Both the position numbers and the translations under genes were made by a program. A stretch of 64,000 nt of DNA from Pelobates cultripes (Eukaryota; Chordata; Amphibia; Anura; Pelobatidae): positions 315,640,629 to 315,704,628 of the forward strand of contig OW240916.1 in assembly GCA_933207985.1 (NCBI GenBank), read 5' to 3'. Shown one piece after another: positions 24,156 through 35,585 of the stretch. Each line of letters begins with the position of its first letter. Position 1 is the first letter of the stretch. The notes under the pieces were generated by a model. The model saw only the letters and a program-made list of their open reading frames with translations. It searched no databases and was not told the DNA's origin.

Positions 24156-25460
24156 ATCTACATTGATAGAACAATCGCTCGAGAAAAACACTGTGTCCTC
24201 ACACGACCTGCTTCAGCTATTTTCGTTCAACCAATCACCATCTGTGCTTTTCCTGTAGTTCTTTTTCTCTCTCTCTCTCTGCCTATTTCCGCTGTTTTTT
24301 TTCCCTCTCATTATGTCGCTCTCTCTCTTTCTCTCATTTTTATTTTCAGCTTTTCGTTCATTTTAATTGCTTCACTCTATATCCTTTCCTTTCATGTCAC
24401 CCCCCTGTCTGTCTCTCTGCGGTGTGCCCTTAAATGACCCTCCGGTGCCAATCACAGAGCTGGCGATGAGGAGAGGTGGAATGTAGCATTCTAATGTCAC
24501 ACATTATGCCGCAGATCGGCTGTTTCCTGCCCCTTCATTGTGTGTCTGACATTGTTTGCCTCATGTTTCTCTGCCTTTGTCTCCGATGTACTGTAAGCTC
24601 ATTGACCTGTCACTGTATACAGTCCCTGACACACAATATAACGCTATGCTTGCTCTGTATACAGGTCAGAACTGTGCTGCTTAAACAAAGGGATGATTCC
24701 TCCCAAGTGTCCCTGTTTGTTTAGGGGGGACAGTCCATATTTCAAGTCCAAATACCCTCATCTCTCGTTCTGGGCTGATGCCTAGCTTTTTTTCTTTTTT
24801 TTTTTTAAGCTCCGATTTCTGGTGAGTCACAGCAATAAAACTCACAGTAATGTGACCTTAAACTGCAATAAATGTGCTTAGAAATCAGTCAGTGTAATAG
24901 GACATGCAGGACATGTTCTTGTTCAGCACAGTGACATCCCAACTCTCCCAAACATTCCGTGAGTCTCCCACATTTTAATTGGGGCTCCCGGACGACCACA
25001 GATTCTATGTAAAATCAAGGTAATCTAACTTTTTTTTAGAGCGAGAGTGAGTTCAATGGTTGTGTGTAATGATTAGAAATGAGCATTGGACTCTCCCTCC
25101 CTCTTAAAAAAAACAAAAAAACTATTACTGGGATTTTACAGTGCAGCTAAATAAGGGCATTGCAAGCACTATACCATCAGTGAGCGCCTCCCCCTTCACA
25201 CTTTGTGTGGGAGCACCGCTTGTCACGTGACTACCCTGCGCTCATTCTAACACAGTGTGTCGCAGGACTTGGACTTCAAGGAGCTCCCCTCCTCTGCCAT
25301 GGTAAAAGAGCCGGGAGGGGGAACCAATCTGTAGGTGTGCAGAGCCAGCACTACCTTCGTCTAGGGCGCCGACTCTATGAGGGAGGCAGCTGACTGCTAG
25401 TTGAGAGGGAGTGAGGGAGGTAGAGATATTAAAGGAAGGAAGGGGGGGCATGGGGCAGAT
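22981..25460. other. No gene seen; CT microsatellite
   Basis: AT-rich sequence with a pure (CT)15 run at 24125-24154 and more CT-rich words to 24420. I found no exon with both splice sites and a frame. Confidence 0.5.
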
Positions 25461-25629
25461 AGACATGGATGGAATGGAGAAATGGGGGAGAGACATGGAT
25501 GGAAGGGAGACATTAGGGAGAGACATGGATGGAAGGGAGACATGGGGGAGAGACATGGATGGAAGGGAGACATGGGGGAGAGACATGGATGGAAGGGAGA
25601 CATGGGGGAGAGACATGGATGGAAGGGAG
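25461..25629 (+). repeat. 30-bp minisatellite
   Basis: About six copies of a unit containing gacatggatggaagggaga and catgggggaga. The period is divisible by three, so frames stay open on both strands. The array stops exactly where the Gypsy LTR begins. Confidence 0.9.
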
Positions 25630-26682
25630 TGTGGCAAAATTAGCCATTTAAGGCTATATGCTGTATAGGGTTGCCCAGAGGTTAATTTGTGTATGTATTT
25701 AACCCCTTAAGGAACAAATTTCTGGAATAAAAGAGAATCATAACATGTCACACGTCATGTGTCCTTAAGGTGTTAAACCGCAGGTTTTACATCTGTTCGT
25801 ATGTTAGATGGCATTCGTATGCTGGCGGCACAAAAAGACACCAGCATTAATATAATAGTTTCACGAACTGGGTATTTCAATCCTGTTTGTGAAACGAACA
25901 AAGTACCGAATGGGAGACCACACAGAGGGGGTCGTGTGTCTCCCATTAAGAATAGCAACATTGTATCAAGCTGCTTAATGTGTTTTCCGGGTGGCCGCCG
26001 TTCGTGTACCGAACATGTGGCGGCGGCCAATTTTGATCCCTCAAGCCCAGCGGCGTTTGGTCGTCAAGTGCCTGGAACTAAAATCGGCTACTTGACGGCA
26101 CGAACACCACTGGACTTTCATACCGCTCGGGACAATAATTATTTCCGTATTGATATCTCCACAGTCCATTTGTGTATCGCTATGTGTGTTCATATGAAAA
26201 TGTATTTCGTCCGGCGTTCGGCTAATTGTGCAGGGATCTGAGCAGTATTTCAATAGATGGTACGCTCAGATCCCAGCTATATGCAAAGGTGTCAATCAGT
26301 TAAAAGTACCGAACGGTGTGAAAGGTATGGATTTTTATGTGAAAATTTATGATCTGCTGTACTGAGAGATAATCCCATTAACAGTACATCTCTGGGTAAT
26401 TATCTCTCTAGTACAGCAGTGTATGATGGGAAATCAGCCTGTAAGCTAAATCCCCCATGTAGTCCACTACTGGACAACCCCTGTAATGTGACTTTGGAAA
26501 CCTTTTACATGTGTAACTGCATAAATACTGTGACCTGTGATTAAAAGTTCAGTTGACTCCCAGCCTATGTGTCGTCTAGTTCTTGGGAGAAGAAAGGGAT
26601 TATTATAATGCTACCTGGATTATTGTATGCTGTTCCTGTCTACCAGCGGAGATACTGTGGATTACACTACCTCTCCGCTACA
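25630..26682 (+). mobile_element. 5' LTR of a Ty3/Gypsy element
   Basis: The sequence starts TGTGG and ends TACA. It has a TATA-like gcataaatact at 26518-26528 and an ATTAAA polyadenylation signal at 26540-26545. It is followed by a primer-binding-like stretch (tggtggcaagcgacggga), then gag. A 70-bp TTAA MITE (25703-25772) sits inside it. No 3' LTR was found, so the boundaries rest on the TG...CA ends and on position. Confidence 0.65.
25703..25772 (+). mobile_element. 70-bp MITE with TTAA target duplication, copy 1
   Basis: The element is flanked by TTAA at 25699-25702 and 25773-25776. It starts CCCCTTAAGG and ends tgtccttaagg, with terminal inverted repeats of about ten bases and an internal palindrome (acatgtca ... 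tgtccttaagg). It lies in the Gypsy LTR. TTAA duplication is the piggyBac habit, so assignment to that superfamily is inference. Confidence 0.75.
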
Positions 26683-26835
26683 ATTGGTGGCAAGCGACGG
26701 GATTTAAACCGTACAGCAAACCAGTGTTCAGCAGTGACCACACGAACAAAGAGGAGAAGCAGCAGTTAAGCAAGACAAACCATTCGGATAAAACCAGCGT
26801 TCAGTAATACGTCAAAATATACGAACGACTGGTGA

Positions 26836-27828
26836 ATGGGACAAACTATGCAGAAACGGACTACACTGAAGGAGTTATTGGAAGCAAGAGGAGAAAGCAC
26901 AAGAAATAAAACAAAAGTGACCCTTGTGGCAGAACTCATGGAGGGGGACAGAACAACCACTGCAGCGAACCCACAGGAGGCAGAACCCAGTGAATTTACC
27001 AAGGAGCTCAAGAGCAGGATAGCTTTTTATGCAGAGCCCCCGCCCAGAGAGACAATGGACAGATTAATGGCGGATGTTCAGGAGTACCTGGTGGTCAAGC
27101 ACCAAGCCACCCAGCGACCCGGGGAAAGAGCCCCAGCCCCCGCCAATAACGCTACCCCCCCCAGATACAACACACGTCCGCAAATTCGTTGCTAAACCTG
27201 CAACCAGCAAGTGCATATTCAGCGAGACTGTCCCTGCAACCGACCCCGGCAAAACTGGAACAATCCAGCTTCCAGCAACCGAGCAGCGGTACACTGTGTC
27301 CAATCAGAACCGTATGGATCTCCCACAGTAGCATCCCCCATCAACGAACCTTTGGGGACTTTACACGAAGTCAACCCTGTCCAAGCTGCCTCAGATAATT
27401 GGCAAGGACATCAGCAGGAGGTACACATGGAGGGAAAGAAGGTACAAGGATTGCAAGACTCCGGGGCCACCTTAACTTTGGTCCATAACCACCTAGTACC
27501 AAAGAATATGTTAACTGGGGACTGTGTGGCAGTGCGAGTAGCAGGGGGAGCGATTTACAAGGTTCCCACTGCCAGGGTACACTTGAATTGGGGAGCGGGG
27601 CAAGGAAATGTAGATGTGGGCATCATGCAAGATTTACCCGCTGATGTTATCTTGGGCAACAATTTAGGGGAGCTAACTTCAGCGTTTGTGCACCAACCCA
27701 CCATGCAAGAAGCCTACCCCGTTGTTACCTGCCAGCAGGCCCGCACCACGGTTCCGTCTTACCCCACTGAGGCTCAGGTAAGCCAGGTTCCCCTGTTCTT
27801 CCCTGGGATGCCCCCTGGCATTTGGTAA
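26836..27828 (+). pseudogene. Ty3/Gypsy gag-protease, broken
   Basis: One frame runs from an ATG at 26836 to a stop at 27826-27828, interrupted by a TAA at 27193-27195. The stop sits within a gag zinc knuckle of the CX2CX4HX4C type: Cys codons at 27190, 27199 and 27229, and His at 27214. Further on is a retropepsin-type active-site motif DSGAT (27457-27471) and a VILGNN block near 27646. The capsid part is much shorter than in complete elements, so an internal loss is likely. Confidence 0.8.
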
Positions 27829-27832
27829 TGAA

Positions 27833-29127
27833 GTGGCCTTAGATCCCTCCCTGCAAGTATATAAAGACCGTATAAACAAGGATCAGGCAGGCTTAGAGGG
27901 GGAAAGATACACCTGGGATAAGGGGCTATTGTACCGGCAGGCAGAAAAGGTAGTCGCCGGGTCTATTCCCCTACCCATTAAACAGTTCATTGTTCCCCAT
28001 AAGTACCAGTTAGAGTTACTACATATCGCCCATGATATCCCCCTATCTGGGCACTTAAAAGTCAGCCGAACTAAGCATCGGCTGACTCAGAACTTTTTCT
28101 GGCCAGGATATCCGACAATACTGTCAGACCTGTGATACCTGCCAGAGGGTAGGGGAATGGGGAGACCGCTACAAAGCCAAGCTCCGTTCTCTACCTATAA
28201 TTGAGGAACCATTTAGCAGAATAGCGGTAGACATAATAGGGCCCTTAGCGAAGCCTAGTCCCTCCGGCAATAAGTATGTATTGACCGTAGTGGACTACGC
28301 CACCTGATACCCAGAGGCGGTGGCTCTGACCAATGTCCATGCCGAGACAATAGTGGATGCCCTTATGAAGATATTCTCAGATAGAGGCACCCAATTCACG
28401 GCGCAGGTTACCCAACAACTCTGGAAAGTATGTGGGGTAAAGCCTATCTTAAGGACCAAACTTCTGGAATAAAAGGGAATCATGACATGTCACACATGTC
28501 ATGTGTCCTTAAGGGGTTAAACTCAGCATACCACCCTCAGTCCAACGGGCTCTGTGAACGGTTTACTGGAACACTTAAACAGATGATCCGGACGTTCATA
28601 GACACGTAGACACCCAGAAGGATTGGGAGAGGTTTTTACCCCACTTACTGTTAGCGTATAGGGAAGTCCCCCAGGAGTCCATCGGTTCTCTCCCTTTGAA
28701 TTGTTATTCGGGAGGAGAGTAAGGGGTCCCCTAGATCTAATCAGAGAACACTGGGAGGGGGAGTAGCAGCTAATGATACCCCCATTGTCCCATATGTGCT
28801 AGAGTTTAGGGAACGCTTAGAGGTTCTGACCCAGACCGTGCGCGACAACCTCCAGGCGGCCCAACAACGGCAGCGCAGATGGTACGATAAGGGGACCAGG
28901 GACCGCAGCTTTCAGGTTGGGCAGAAGGTATTGATCCTCCGGCCCGCCCCCAAAATGACAAGCTGCAGGCTTCCTGGCAGGGTCCATACAAGGTGGTAGA
29001 GCAAATATGTGATACCACCTATGTGATCGGCCCGTGCGCTGGCACAGGGGGCGAACGCATGCTCCATGTGAATATGCTGAAGCCCTACTACGCGCGCACC
29101 GAAGAGGTGACCGCGATTTGCGCTTAG
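27833..29127 (+). pseudogene. Ty3/Gypsy integrase, broken by frameshifts, a stop and a MITE
   Basis: The frame starts near 27833 in the region before the integrase zinc finger, with the His part near 28020-28060 and the Cys pair near 28125-28145. The catalytic triad is visible: Asp at 28230, Asp at 28380 (in SDRGTQF) and Glu at 28556 (in NGLCERF). A TGA lies at 28305-28307, a 64-bp MITE at 28453-28516, and frame changes near 28130 and 28600-28790. The C-terminal part (28796-29127) keeps the RRWYDKGT and HVNMLKPYY blocks. Reverse transcriptase and RNase H, which should lie between protease and integrase, are absent. Confidence 0.85.
28453..28516 (+). mobile_element. TTAA MITE, copy 2, inside the integrase
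   Basis: The copy lies between TTAA at 28449-28452 and 28517-28520. The left end has lost the first eight bases (CCCCTTAA), while the right end ccttaagggg is intact. Removing it with one TTAA restores continuity of the surrounding integrase frame, which fixes the target duplication as TTAA. Confidence 0.85.
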
Positions 29128-30200
29128 ATTCTGGATCCACCCCTGCCTGTCACTTCAGGTAGACACCGGGCTCTCGAAATATCGAAAGAGTGAGTGACAG
29201 GCGTGGTGAGAAAGTGACACAGCATGCATCCTGTTTGGTCTTTCTTTCAAAGAGATACCAATCAGGACAGGCTCTGTGTCACTCTTTCACCATGTCTGTA
29301 AAGCCCACCTACCGAGAGCGTGTGTGTGTGTCTCTCTCGCTATATCTGGGCACACTCTAATACTTTGCAATGACCATGATATAAGTATGTTCTGATTGAG
29401 TAGTGGTTTGACTGTGTGGCAGACCACAAGGGTACATAAATAGTGGTCTTTTCTGCCAAAAAAAGGCACAAACCTCATAGCACTCTCCACTGTACAAAAG
29501 GGGTAACACCTTCCCACCTCCATATAAATGACTACTTTACTTGCCATTTGGCTAGCATAATATATAAATAGGAAGCAGAGGAGATTTCAGCGGATCTGTC
29601 AGATTAAGCTTGGCTCTATAGGGACAGGTTAGAATCTATCCGCTGGGTGAGATAATCTGTATTTCAGTGTAACGATGTAAGTTACATAGCATTCCATCCT
29701 ACACAGACATGGTCGTGTCCTTAGAATACCTTTGCTGCAGTTCTGTGTGCTTTCTCAGAGAAGCGACACACAGCATCTCCCTAGCATTCCGTTCCAGGCA
29801 GCCAGAGATAGCTTTTCTACAATGATAACAAATTGCAGGTGGACATTCCAGACCGGTTGGCAAACTGCACGATGTAATGAGCCATCTACAACATCAATTG
29901 TTTCCTTGGGTCACAAAAACAACATTTTTATTTCATACAGACACAAAAAGCTAATGCACACATAAGGATCTCATTAATTCCTGCATTTTTAATGGGCTGT
30001 TAAGGGGACAGGCATGAGACAATCTTACTTTGTAATTCTTTAAATTGGTCCTAATGTCTCAAAAGTGCAAATGTTCAGCTGCTGACTGCAAAATGACCCT
30101 CGGCCCATGCATTGTTGCACAGCTTGCATGACATTTGAAGGTGGGTCACTCTGTCCCTTGCATACAGAGCAGGGCCCACCATTGCGGCAAGGTAGGAGAT
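29128..30200. other. No gene seen; no 3' LTR
   Basis: Nothing similar to the 5' LTR follows the integrase, so the Gypsy copy is 3'-truncated near 29.13 kb. A short GT/CT run lies at 29320-29340. Confidence 0.5.
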
Positions 30201-30209
30201 TACGTAAGG

Positions 30210-30374
30210 CAGTGCTCCTCAACCCTCTCCTCAAGGCACATCTAACAGTCCAGGATTTAGGGATAACCAAGTGTTTCTATGGTGTTAAAAAAAAAAAACA
30301 CCTCAAACACACCCGGGTAAGTCCTAAATCCTGGACTGTTAGGTGTGCCTTGAGGAGATGGTTGAGGAGCACTG
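30210..30374 (+). mobile_element. 165-bp hAT-type MITE
   Basis: Ends CAGTGCTCCTCAACC and its inverted copy gttgaggagcactg continue as long inverted repeats (tcctcaaggcac, aacagtccaggattta). It is flanked by 8-bp duplications acgtaagg (30202-30209) and acgaaagg (30375-30382) with one mismatch. The CAGTG ends and 8-bp duplication are typical of hAT. Confidence 0.85.
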
Positions 30375-30382
30375 ACGAAAGG

Positions 30383-33185
30383 TACTGATCAGCTTATACT
30401 GGCTGTAGATACTGCATGCCTTCAATGTTCACAGCACAATGATTGGACACATTGTACATATTGGGGACCCGGAATGGAATCATCTGCTCAGAAGCCCCAC
30501 ATTACTAGATATGTTATTCGTTCTGCAACACGTATTAGGTCATACACCGTAATCCGACCTAATACAGTAAATAGAGAACTAAGTCTAAGATGAGTGAGAG
30601 AACAGAGGACATGGGCTCTGAGAATGAGGGCTGGCGCCTCCATCTATTGGATCCAGCAATCCCATCTCTCAATAATCAGCTTTTACAATCAAAAAGAAAT
30701 TTCCTACAAGGTCTGTGGATTCTTGAGGAAATTGCAGGAGCACAGAACTAAAATTTAGGCCTAAATTAATATTTCTTCTCTTTGTCTAGATACAGAAAGT
30801 CCTCAATGTGAAGATGCCATTGGACCGACTGAAAGGAATTATCTAGATAAAGTGCACAGAATGTTCAAGGATGGTGCATGAATAATATTCTTATATATTA
30901 TGTCCTATTATTTTATTACTTGTGCCCCTTTACAAGATGTGTACAAAGGAAACTTCAAGGATATTTTTTGCTACCGTTTCCGGAGAACATACTAAGTGAA
31001 GCCTCCACCAGCCATTCCCATTCATTCATGTAGTAAACCAAGAGGAATTAGCCTGTTGGGCTATCATCTGCTCCCCATCGCTGTGTACCTGGGTCACAAG
31101 CCTTCGGGTTGATCCTTCAACATGGCCCACACCCCAGGGACATCAATGCTACATGCTTTCTGAGGGACTTTCCTTGGCACTGCCAGATCCGGGGTCAGCG
31201 TGCGGTGGCTTTCATAAAGGCATGGGACTGGCCAAATGATTCAGCCTTGACTTCCTCCTGTTTAACAAACAACCTTGGGACTTGGACTTCCCTTAGGGGA
31301 CCCATACCAGCAGCTGGAGTGCTGTATATGACTGTACGTGCCATACCATCTTGCAATTTTCGATTGTCATATATAAATGTACATGTTATACCACAACACT
31401 ACAAATAATTTTTGTCTAAATATGTCACTGCCATACCAGTGCTTGTTACATTTGTGCCTCAATAAAAATGATTAACAAAAAATATATATACACTATATGG
31501 ACAAAATTATTTGGCTACCTGACCATTACACCAACAGGGACTTTTATGACATCACATTCTAAATACATAGACATTGATATATACTTGGAATCCCCCCTTT
31601 ACAGCTTTCACTCTTCTGGAAGTCTTTCCACAAGATTTTTGGAGTGTTTCGGTGGACATTTTTTTTTTTCATAATTTGTTTTGATTGCACATGGATGGAT
31701 AATACAATTTGTACATTACACTGTACATTGAGACATTTATGTTACAAGTAGTACAGGATATATAGATACTCTACATACAGTTACTCGCGTAGACCTTTCA
31801 CAATATAGAAACAGACAGAGTGATAAACCGCGCCAGAGAGGGTTGTGCAAGTATACTACAATTTTGTGTTAATATAAATATTAATATTTATATACACTTC
31901 TATCGAATCAATGTACACTGGTGTCTTTTGGCTTTTAATAACCTCAAAAGAAAAAAAGAGGAACAACCAATTGTGCAAAATGTAACAATAGATACAATAT
32001 TTCTATAAAGTGTATAGAGGGCCAACTCACACTTTATTGAGCTGCTAAGAGCTCTGCTGTTATTCGCCTGGACGGTACAATCCCCGTCTACGGATATATG
32101 CAGCTCTTTTGTACTTGTCGTCCAACATATATGGAGAAAATAAAGCAGAGAGAGGTCTTATGGTGAAGTATATCTATAATACTAAATAGGTGATAAAATA
32201 AGTTGTATCCTACTTACAATATGCAGAGCAATGGCCTGCTCTGATATGAATAGCCTTGGTGGTATTATCCCCACCTGGAAAATGCATGAAAACCAGGAGA
32301 TGCGATGACAGAAAAATAATAAAATAATAAAAAATTTACTTTTAAAATGTGAGTGAGACCAATTTGTATTTACACAAACTTTTATTGTGTATACAGAGTT
32401 CACTATGCTCTACCATTTTTTGTCTTTTTAGGTATCTACTCATTGATGGCAATAATGTTTGTGTATGTAATTTACACCATTAGTGTGCTCTCACCAGTTT
32501 TTATATTTTTAATCAATAGTAACAGAACCTAGACCTGGATCGTTGCCCACCTACACCATCTGGCTGACACGTACTTCATAAGTCATCATTACACTTTTAA
32601 AGGACAATTGTCATCAGATTTTCACTTCTCCTTATTTTAAAGGTTATTACATTTAATGAAAGCTAGTGACAATTTGGGCAAATACTTAAGGGTGTGGGAG
32701 GGTAAACGGTGGAATATTTAAAGTCCTTGATACAGGTCGAAGACAGGGGTGGCAAATAACATGTTTTAATTGATTTATAAAAAGATCTGCTGGAGGTGGG
32801 AAGAGATAGCTAGACGGTGATGTAGGCAGACATTAGTAAGAAGAGAAACAAATAAACAAACTAAGTCTATTTTTTATGTTTTATTAATTGTCTAGAGAGA
32901 TGCCAACTGATTTAGATGATGTCTGCCCTTGGTCTCTGTGACTTGGGGTTTGATACTCTTATTTCCTCTGCTGTATGACAACGAGAAGCCAAAGTTGCAG
33001 TGAAGGACATACCACCTTCACTAATGGTGCAGACCTCTCAAACCATAACCACTACACTAACACTTGTTTCTAGTGCTGAGCACACTGCAGGGTGGCTGAC
33101 TGTGATGGGCCCAGCTCCCAGCTACCTCGTTCATTCTGTTTTATCACTGATGATTTTACAGGATTCTTCTTTCCACAGCACCCCA
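30383..33185. other. No gene seen
   Basis: AT-rich sequence with several short open frames but no splice-framed exon or element end that I can support. Confidence 0.4.
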
Positions 33186-33190
33186 TTGTA

Positions 33191-33281
33191 CAGGGTGGCC
33201 TATAAGTCCCTACCCATCCATATATCTTATGTATCCAGTGTATCTGTGTGCTGGATGGGTAGGGACGCATGGGCCACCCTG
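33191..33281 (+). mobile_element. 91-bp palindromic MITE with TA target
   Basis: Starts cagggtggcctataagtccc and ends in the near-perfect inverse (tagggacgcatgggccaccctg). It is flanked by TA on both sides (33189-33190, 33282-33283). TA duplication points to Tc1/mariner. Confidence 0.8.
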
Positions 33282-33375
33282 TATGTGGACTATTATCGCA
33301 TTCAGCATTATGTTGTGTTATAATGCCAGATAATATGTGAAAACATATTGTTTGCCTCAGCGTGTGCATATAGAC

Positions 33376-33525
33376 CAGGGGATACCAAAAGATAAATGCC
33401 CAGATTTTGTAGGACTACAACTCCCATGATGCTTTGCATATCTTTGGAATGCTTTTAGAATGACAAAGCATCGTGGAAGCTGTCGTTTTAAAACATCTAG
33501 AGATCTCCCTTTTTGGGCACCCCTG
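33376..33525 (+). mobile_element. 150-bp hAT-type MITE
   Basis: Ends CAGGGGATACC and ggcacccctg, with a perfect 8-bp duplication atatagac at 33368-33375 and 33526-33533. The interior includes actacaactcccatgatgct. Confidence 0.9.
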
Positions 33526-34163
33526 ATATAGACAATTAGCAAAAGATTAAAACATTAAAATATATGATTTTTTTTGTAGAATAGACTTCTCACAAATATT
33601 CTTCTGTCGTAACACGCCACCTAGTGGGCATTAAAATTATAACTAAGAATGTGTTTAAATATGATGCAATGAAGCGTCTATTGTGTGAAAATAATGCAAT
33701 CAAGGGGTTCTAAATACATTATAAACTGGTCCAGTCTCCATAACTCCAAGATCGCATTATTTACCCCTAATACACATTTTATCATTTTATAACTTTTATA
33801 TTATATAATGTTTTAAAATTAGGATTAGGACTAGGTTTGCACTAGAGTTAATACAGAGTTAGTATTGAGACTAGGTTAGGGATAAAGTTAGTACATAGCT
33901 AATATTAAGACTAGGTTATGGCTACAGTTAGTACAAAGTTAGTAACAGGGTTGATGTTCCAGGAGGGATAAGCCAAATGGCAAATGATTTAGGTAAACTA
34001 GAAAAATGGTCAGAATTGTGGCAACTGACATTTAATGTGGATAAGTGCAAGATAATGCATCTTGGACGTAAAATCCCAAGGGCAGAGTACAGAATATTTG
34101 ATAGAGTCCTAACCTCAACATCTGAGGAAAGGGATTTAGGGGTGATTATTTCTGATGGCTTAA

Positions 34164-34755
34164 AGGAGCACTATAGGGTCAGGAACACAAACATGTATTC
34201 CTGACTCTATAGGGTTAAAACCACCATCTAACCTCCCTGGGACCCTCATGCCTCTAAAAATAAAGTAAAATCTTACTTGAATTCAAGCCTGCAGCTGCAT
34301 AGTTTGTCCATGTTCCCTTAGACCTGCCCACTGCCTGCTGAGATCATCAGAAGTGGTAGCCTGATCCAATCACAGTGCTTCCCCATAGGATTGGCTGAGA
34401 CTGACAAGGAGGCAGATCAGGGGCAGAGCCAGCACAATTCAAACACAGCCCTGGCCAATCAGCATCTCCTCATAGAGATGAATTGCATCAATGAATCTCT
34501 ATGAGGAAAGTTCAGTGTCTGCATGCAGAGGGAGGAGACAGTGAATGTTTGGATGCATTTTAGGCAGCCATGACCCAGGAAGGATCTCTAACAGCCATCT
34601 GAGGAGTGGCCAGTGAAGTTATCACTAGGCTGTAATGTAAACACGGCATTTTCTCTGAAAAGACAGTGTTTACAGCAAAAAGCCTGAAGGTAATGATTCT
34701 ACTCACCTGAACAAATTCAATAAGCTGTAGTTGTTCTGGTGACTATAGTGTCCCT
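34164..34755 (+). mobile_element. 592-bp non-autonomous element with TTAA target duplication
   Basis: Ends AGGAGCACTATAG and ctatagtgtccct are inverted repeats of 13 bases with two mismatches, flanked by TTAA at 34160-34163 and 34756-34759. It lies inside the LINE frame. No transposase is encoded. Pieces of the same family occur elsewhere in the window. Confidence 0.75.
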
Positions 34756-34759
34756 TTAA

Positions 34760-34831
34760 CCCCTTAAGGACCAAACTTCTGGAATAAAAGGGAATCATGA
34801 CATGTCACACATGTCATGTGTCCTTAAGGGG
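34760..34831 (+). mobile_element. 72-bp TTAA MITE, copy 3 (most complete)
   Basis: Starts CCCCTTAAGGACC and ends gtccttaagggg, between TTAA at 34756-34759 and 34832-34835. It shares its left TTAA with the 592-bp element, so one landed at the other's edge. Confidence 0.85.
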
Positions 34832-35585
34832 TTAAAGGTAGGCAGACAATGTAACAGAGCAGCAGGAAATGCTAGCAGAATGCTTGGTTGTATAGGGAGA
34901 GGTTTTAGCAGTAGAAAGAGAGAAGTGCTCATGCCATTGTACAGAACACTGGTGACCTCACTTGGAGTATTGTACACAGTACTGGAGACCATATCTTCAG
35001 AAGGATATTGATACCTTAGAGAGGGTTCAGAGAAGGCCGGGCTACTAAACTGGTTCATGGATTGCAGGATAAGACTTACCAGGAAAGGTTAAAGGAACTT
35101 ACCATGTATAGCTTGGAGGAAAGACAAGACAGGGGGGATATGATAGAAACATTTAAATACATAAAGGGATTCAACACAGTAAGGGAGGAGACTATTAAAA
35201 GAAGAAAAACTACCACAACAAGAGGACATAGTCTTAAATTATAGGGGCAAAAGTTTAAAAATAATATCAGGAAGTATTACTTTACTGAGAGGGTAGTGGA
35301 TGCATGGAATAGGCTTCCAGCTGAAGTGGTAGAGGTTAACACAGTAAAGGAGTTTAAGCATGTGTGGGATAGGCATAAGGCTATCCTAACTATAAGAGAA
35401 GGCCAGGGACTAATGAAAGTATTTAGAAAATTGGGCAGACTAGATGGGCCGAATGCTTTTTATCTGCTGTCACATTTTATGTTTCTATAAGACTAGGTTA
35501 GGGCTAAAGTTAGGACATAGTTAGTATTAAGACTAGGTTAGGGCTTCAGTTAGGACATAGTTAGTATTAGGCCTAGATCAAGCAG

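Larger units (their letters stand above)
33951..35490 (+). pseudogene. 3' part of a CR1/L2-group LINE reverse transcriptase, interrupted
   Basis: The frame before the break reads MANDLGKLEKWSELWQLTFN, then KCKIMHLGR and ERDLGVIISD, and after it GRQCNRAAGNASRML and [11 protein letters not shown]. The tail continues with DRGDMIETFKYIKGF and VVDAWNRLPAEVV. These are the C-terminal blocks of a LINE reverse transcriptase of this group. The copy is 5'-truncated and broken by two nested elements (34160-34835). The 3' end is near 35490. Confidence 0.8.
33835..35580 (+). repeat. 40-bp tandem repeat split by a LINE fragment
   Basis: Diverged units (gactaggttagggctaaagt, then taggacatagttagtatta) occupy about 33835-33950 and 35491-35580. 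The clear 40-bp spacing is seen at 35491 and 35531. The LINE tail lies between the two halves. Confidence 0.7.

Noticed and set aside
29128..29600. 3' LTR of the Gypsy element
   Set aside because: No stretch resembles the 25.63-26.68 kb LTR, and there is no second TATA/ATTAAA arrangement.
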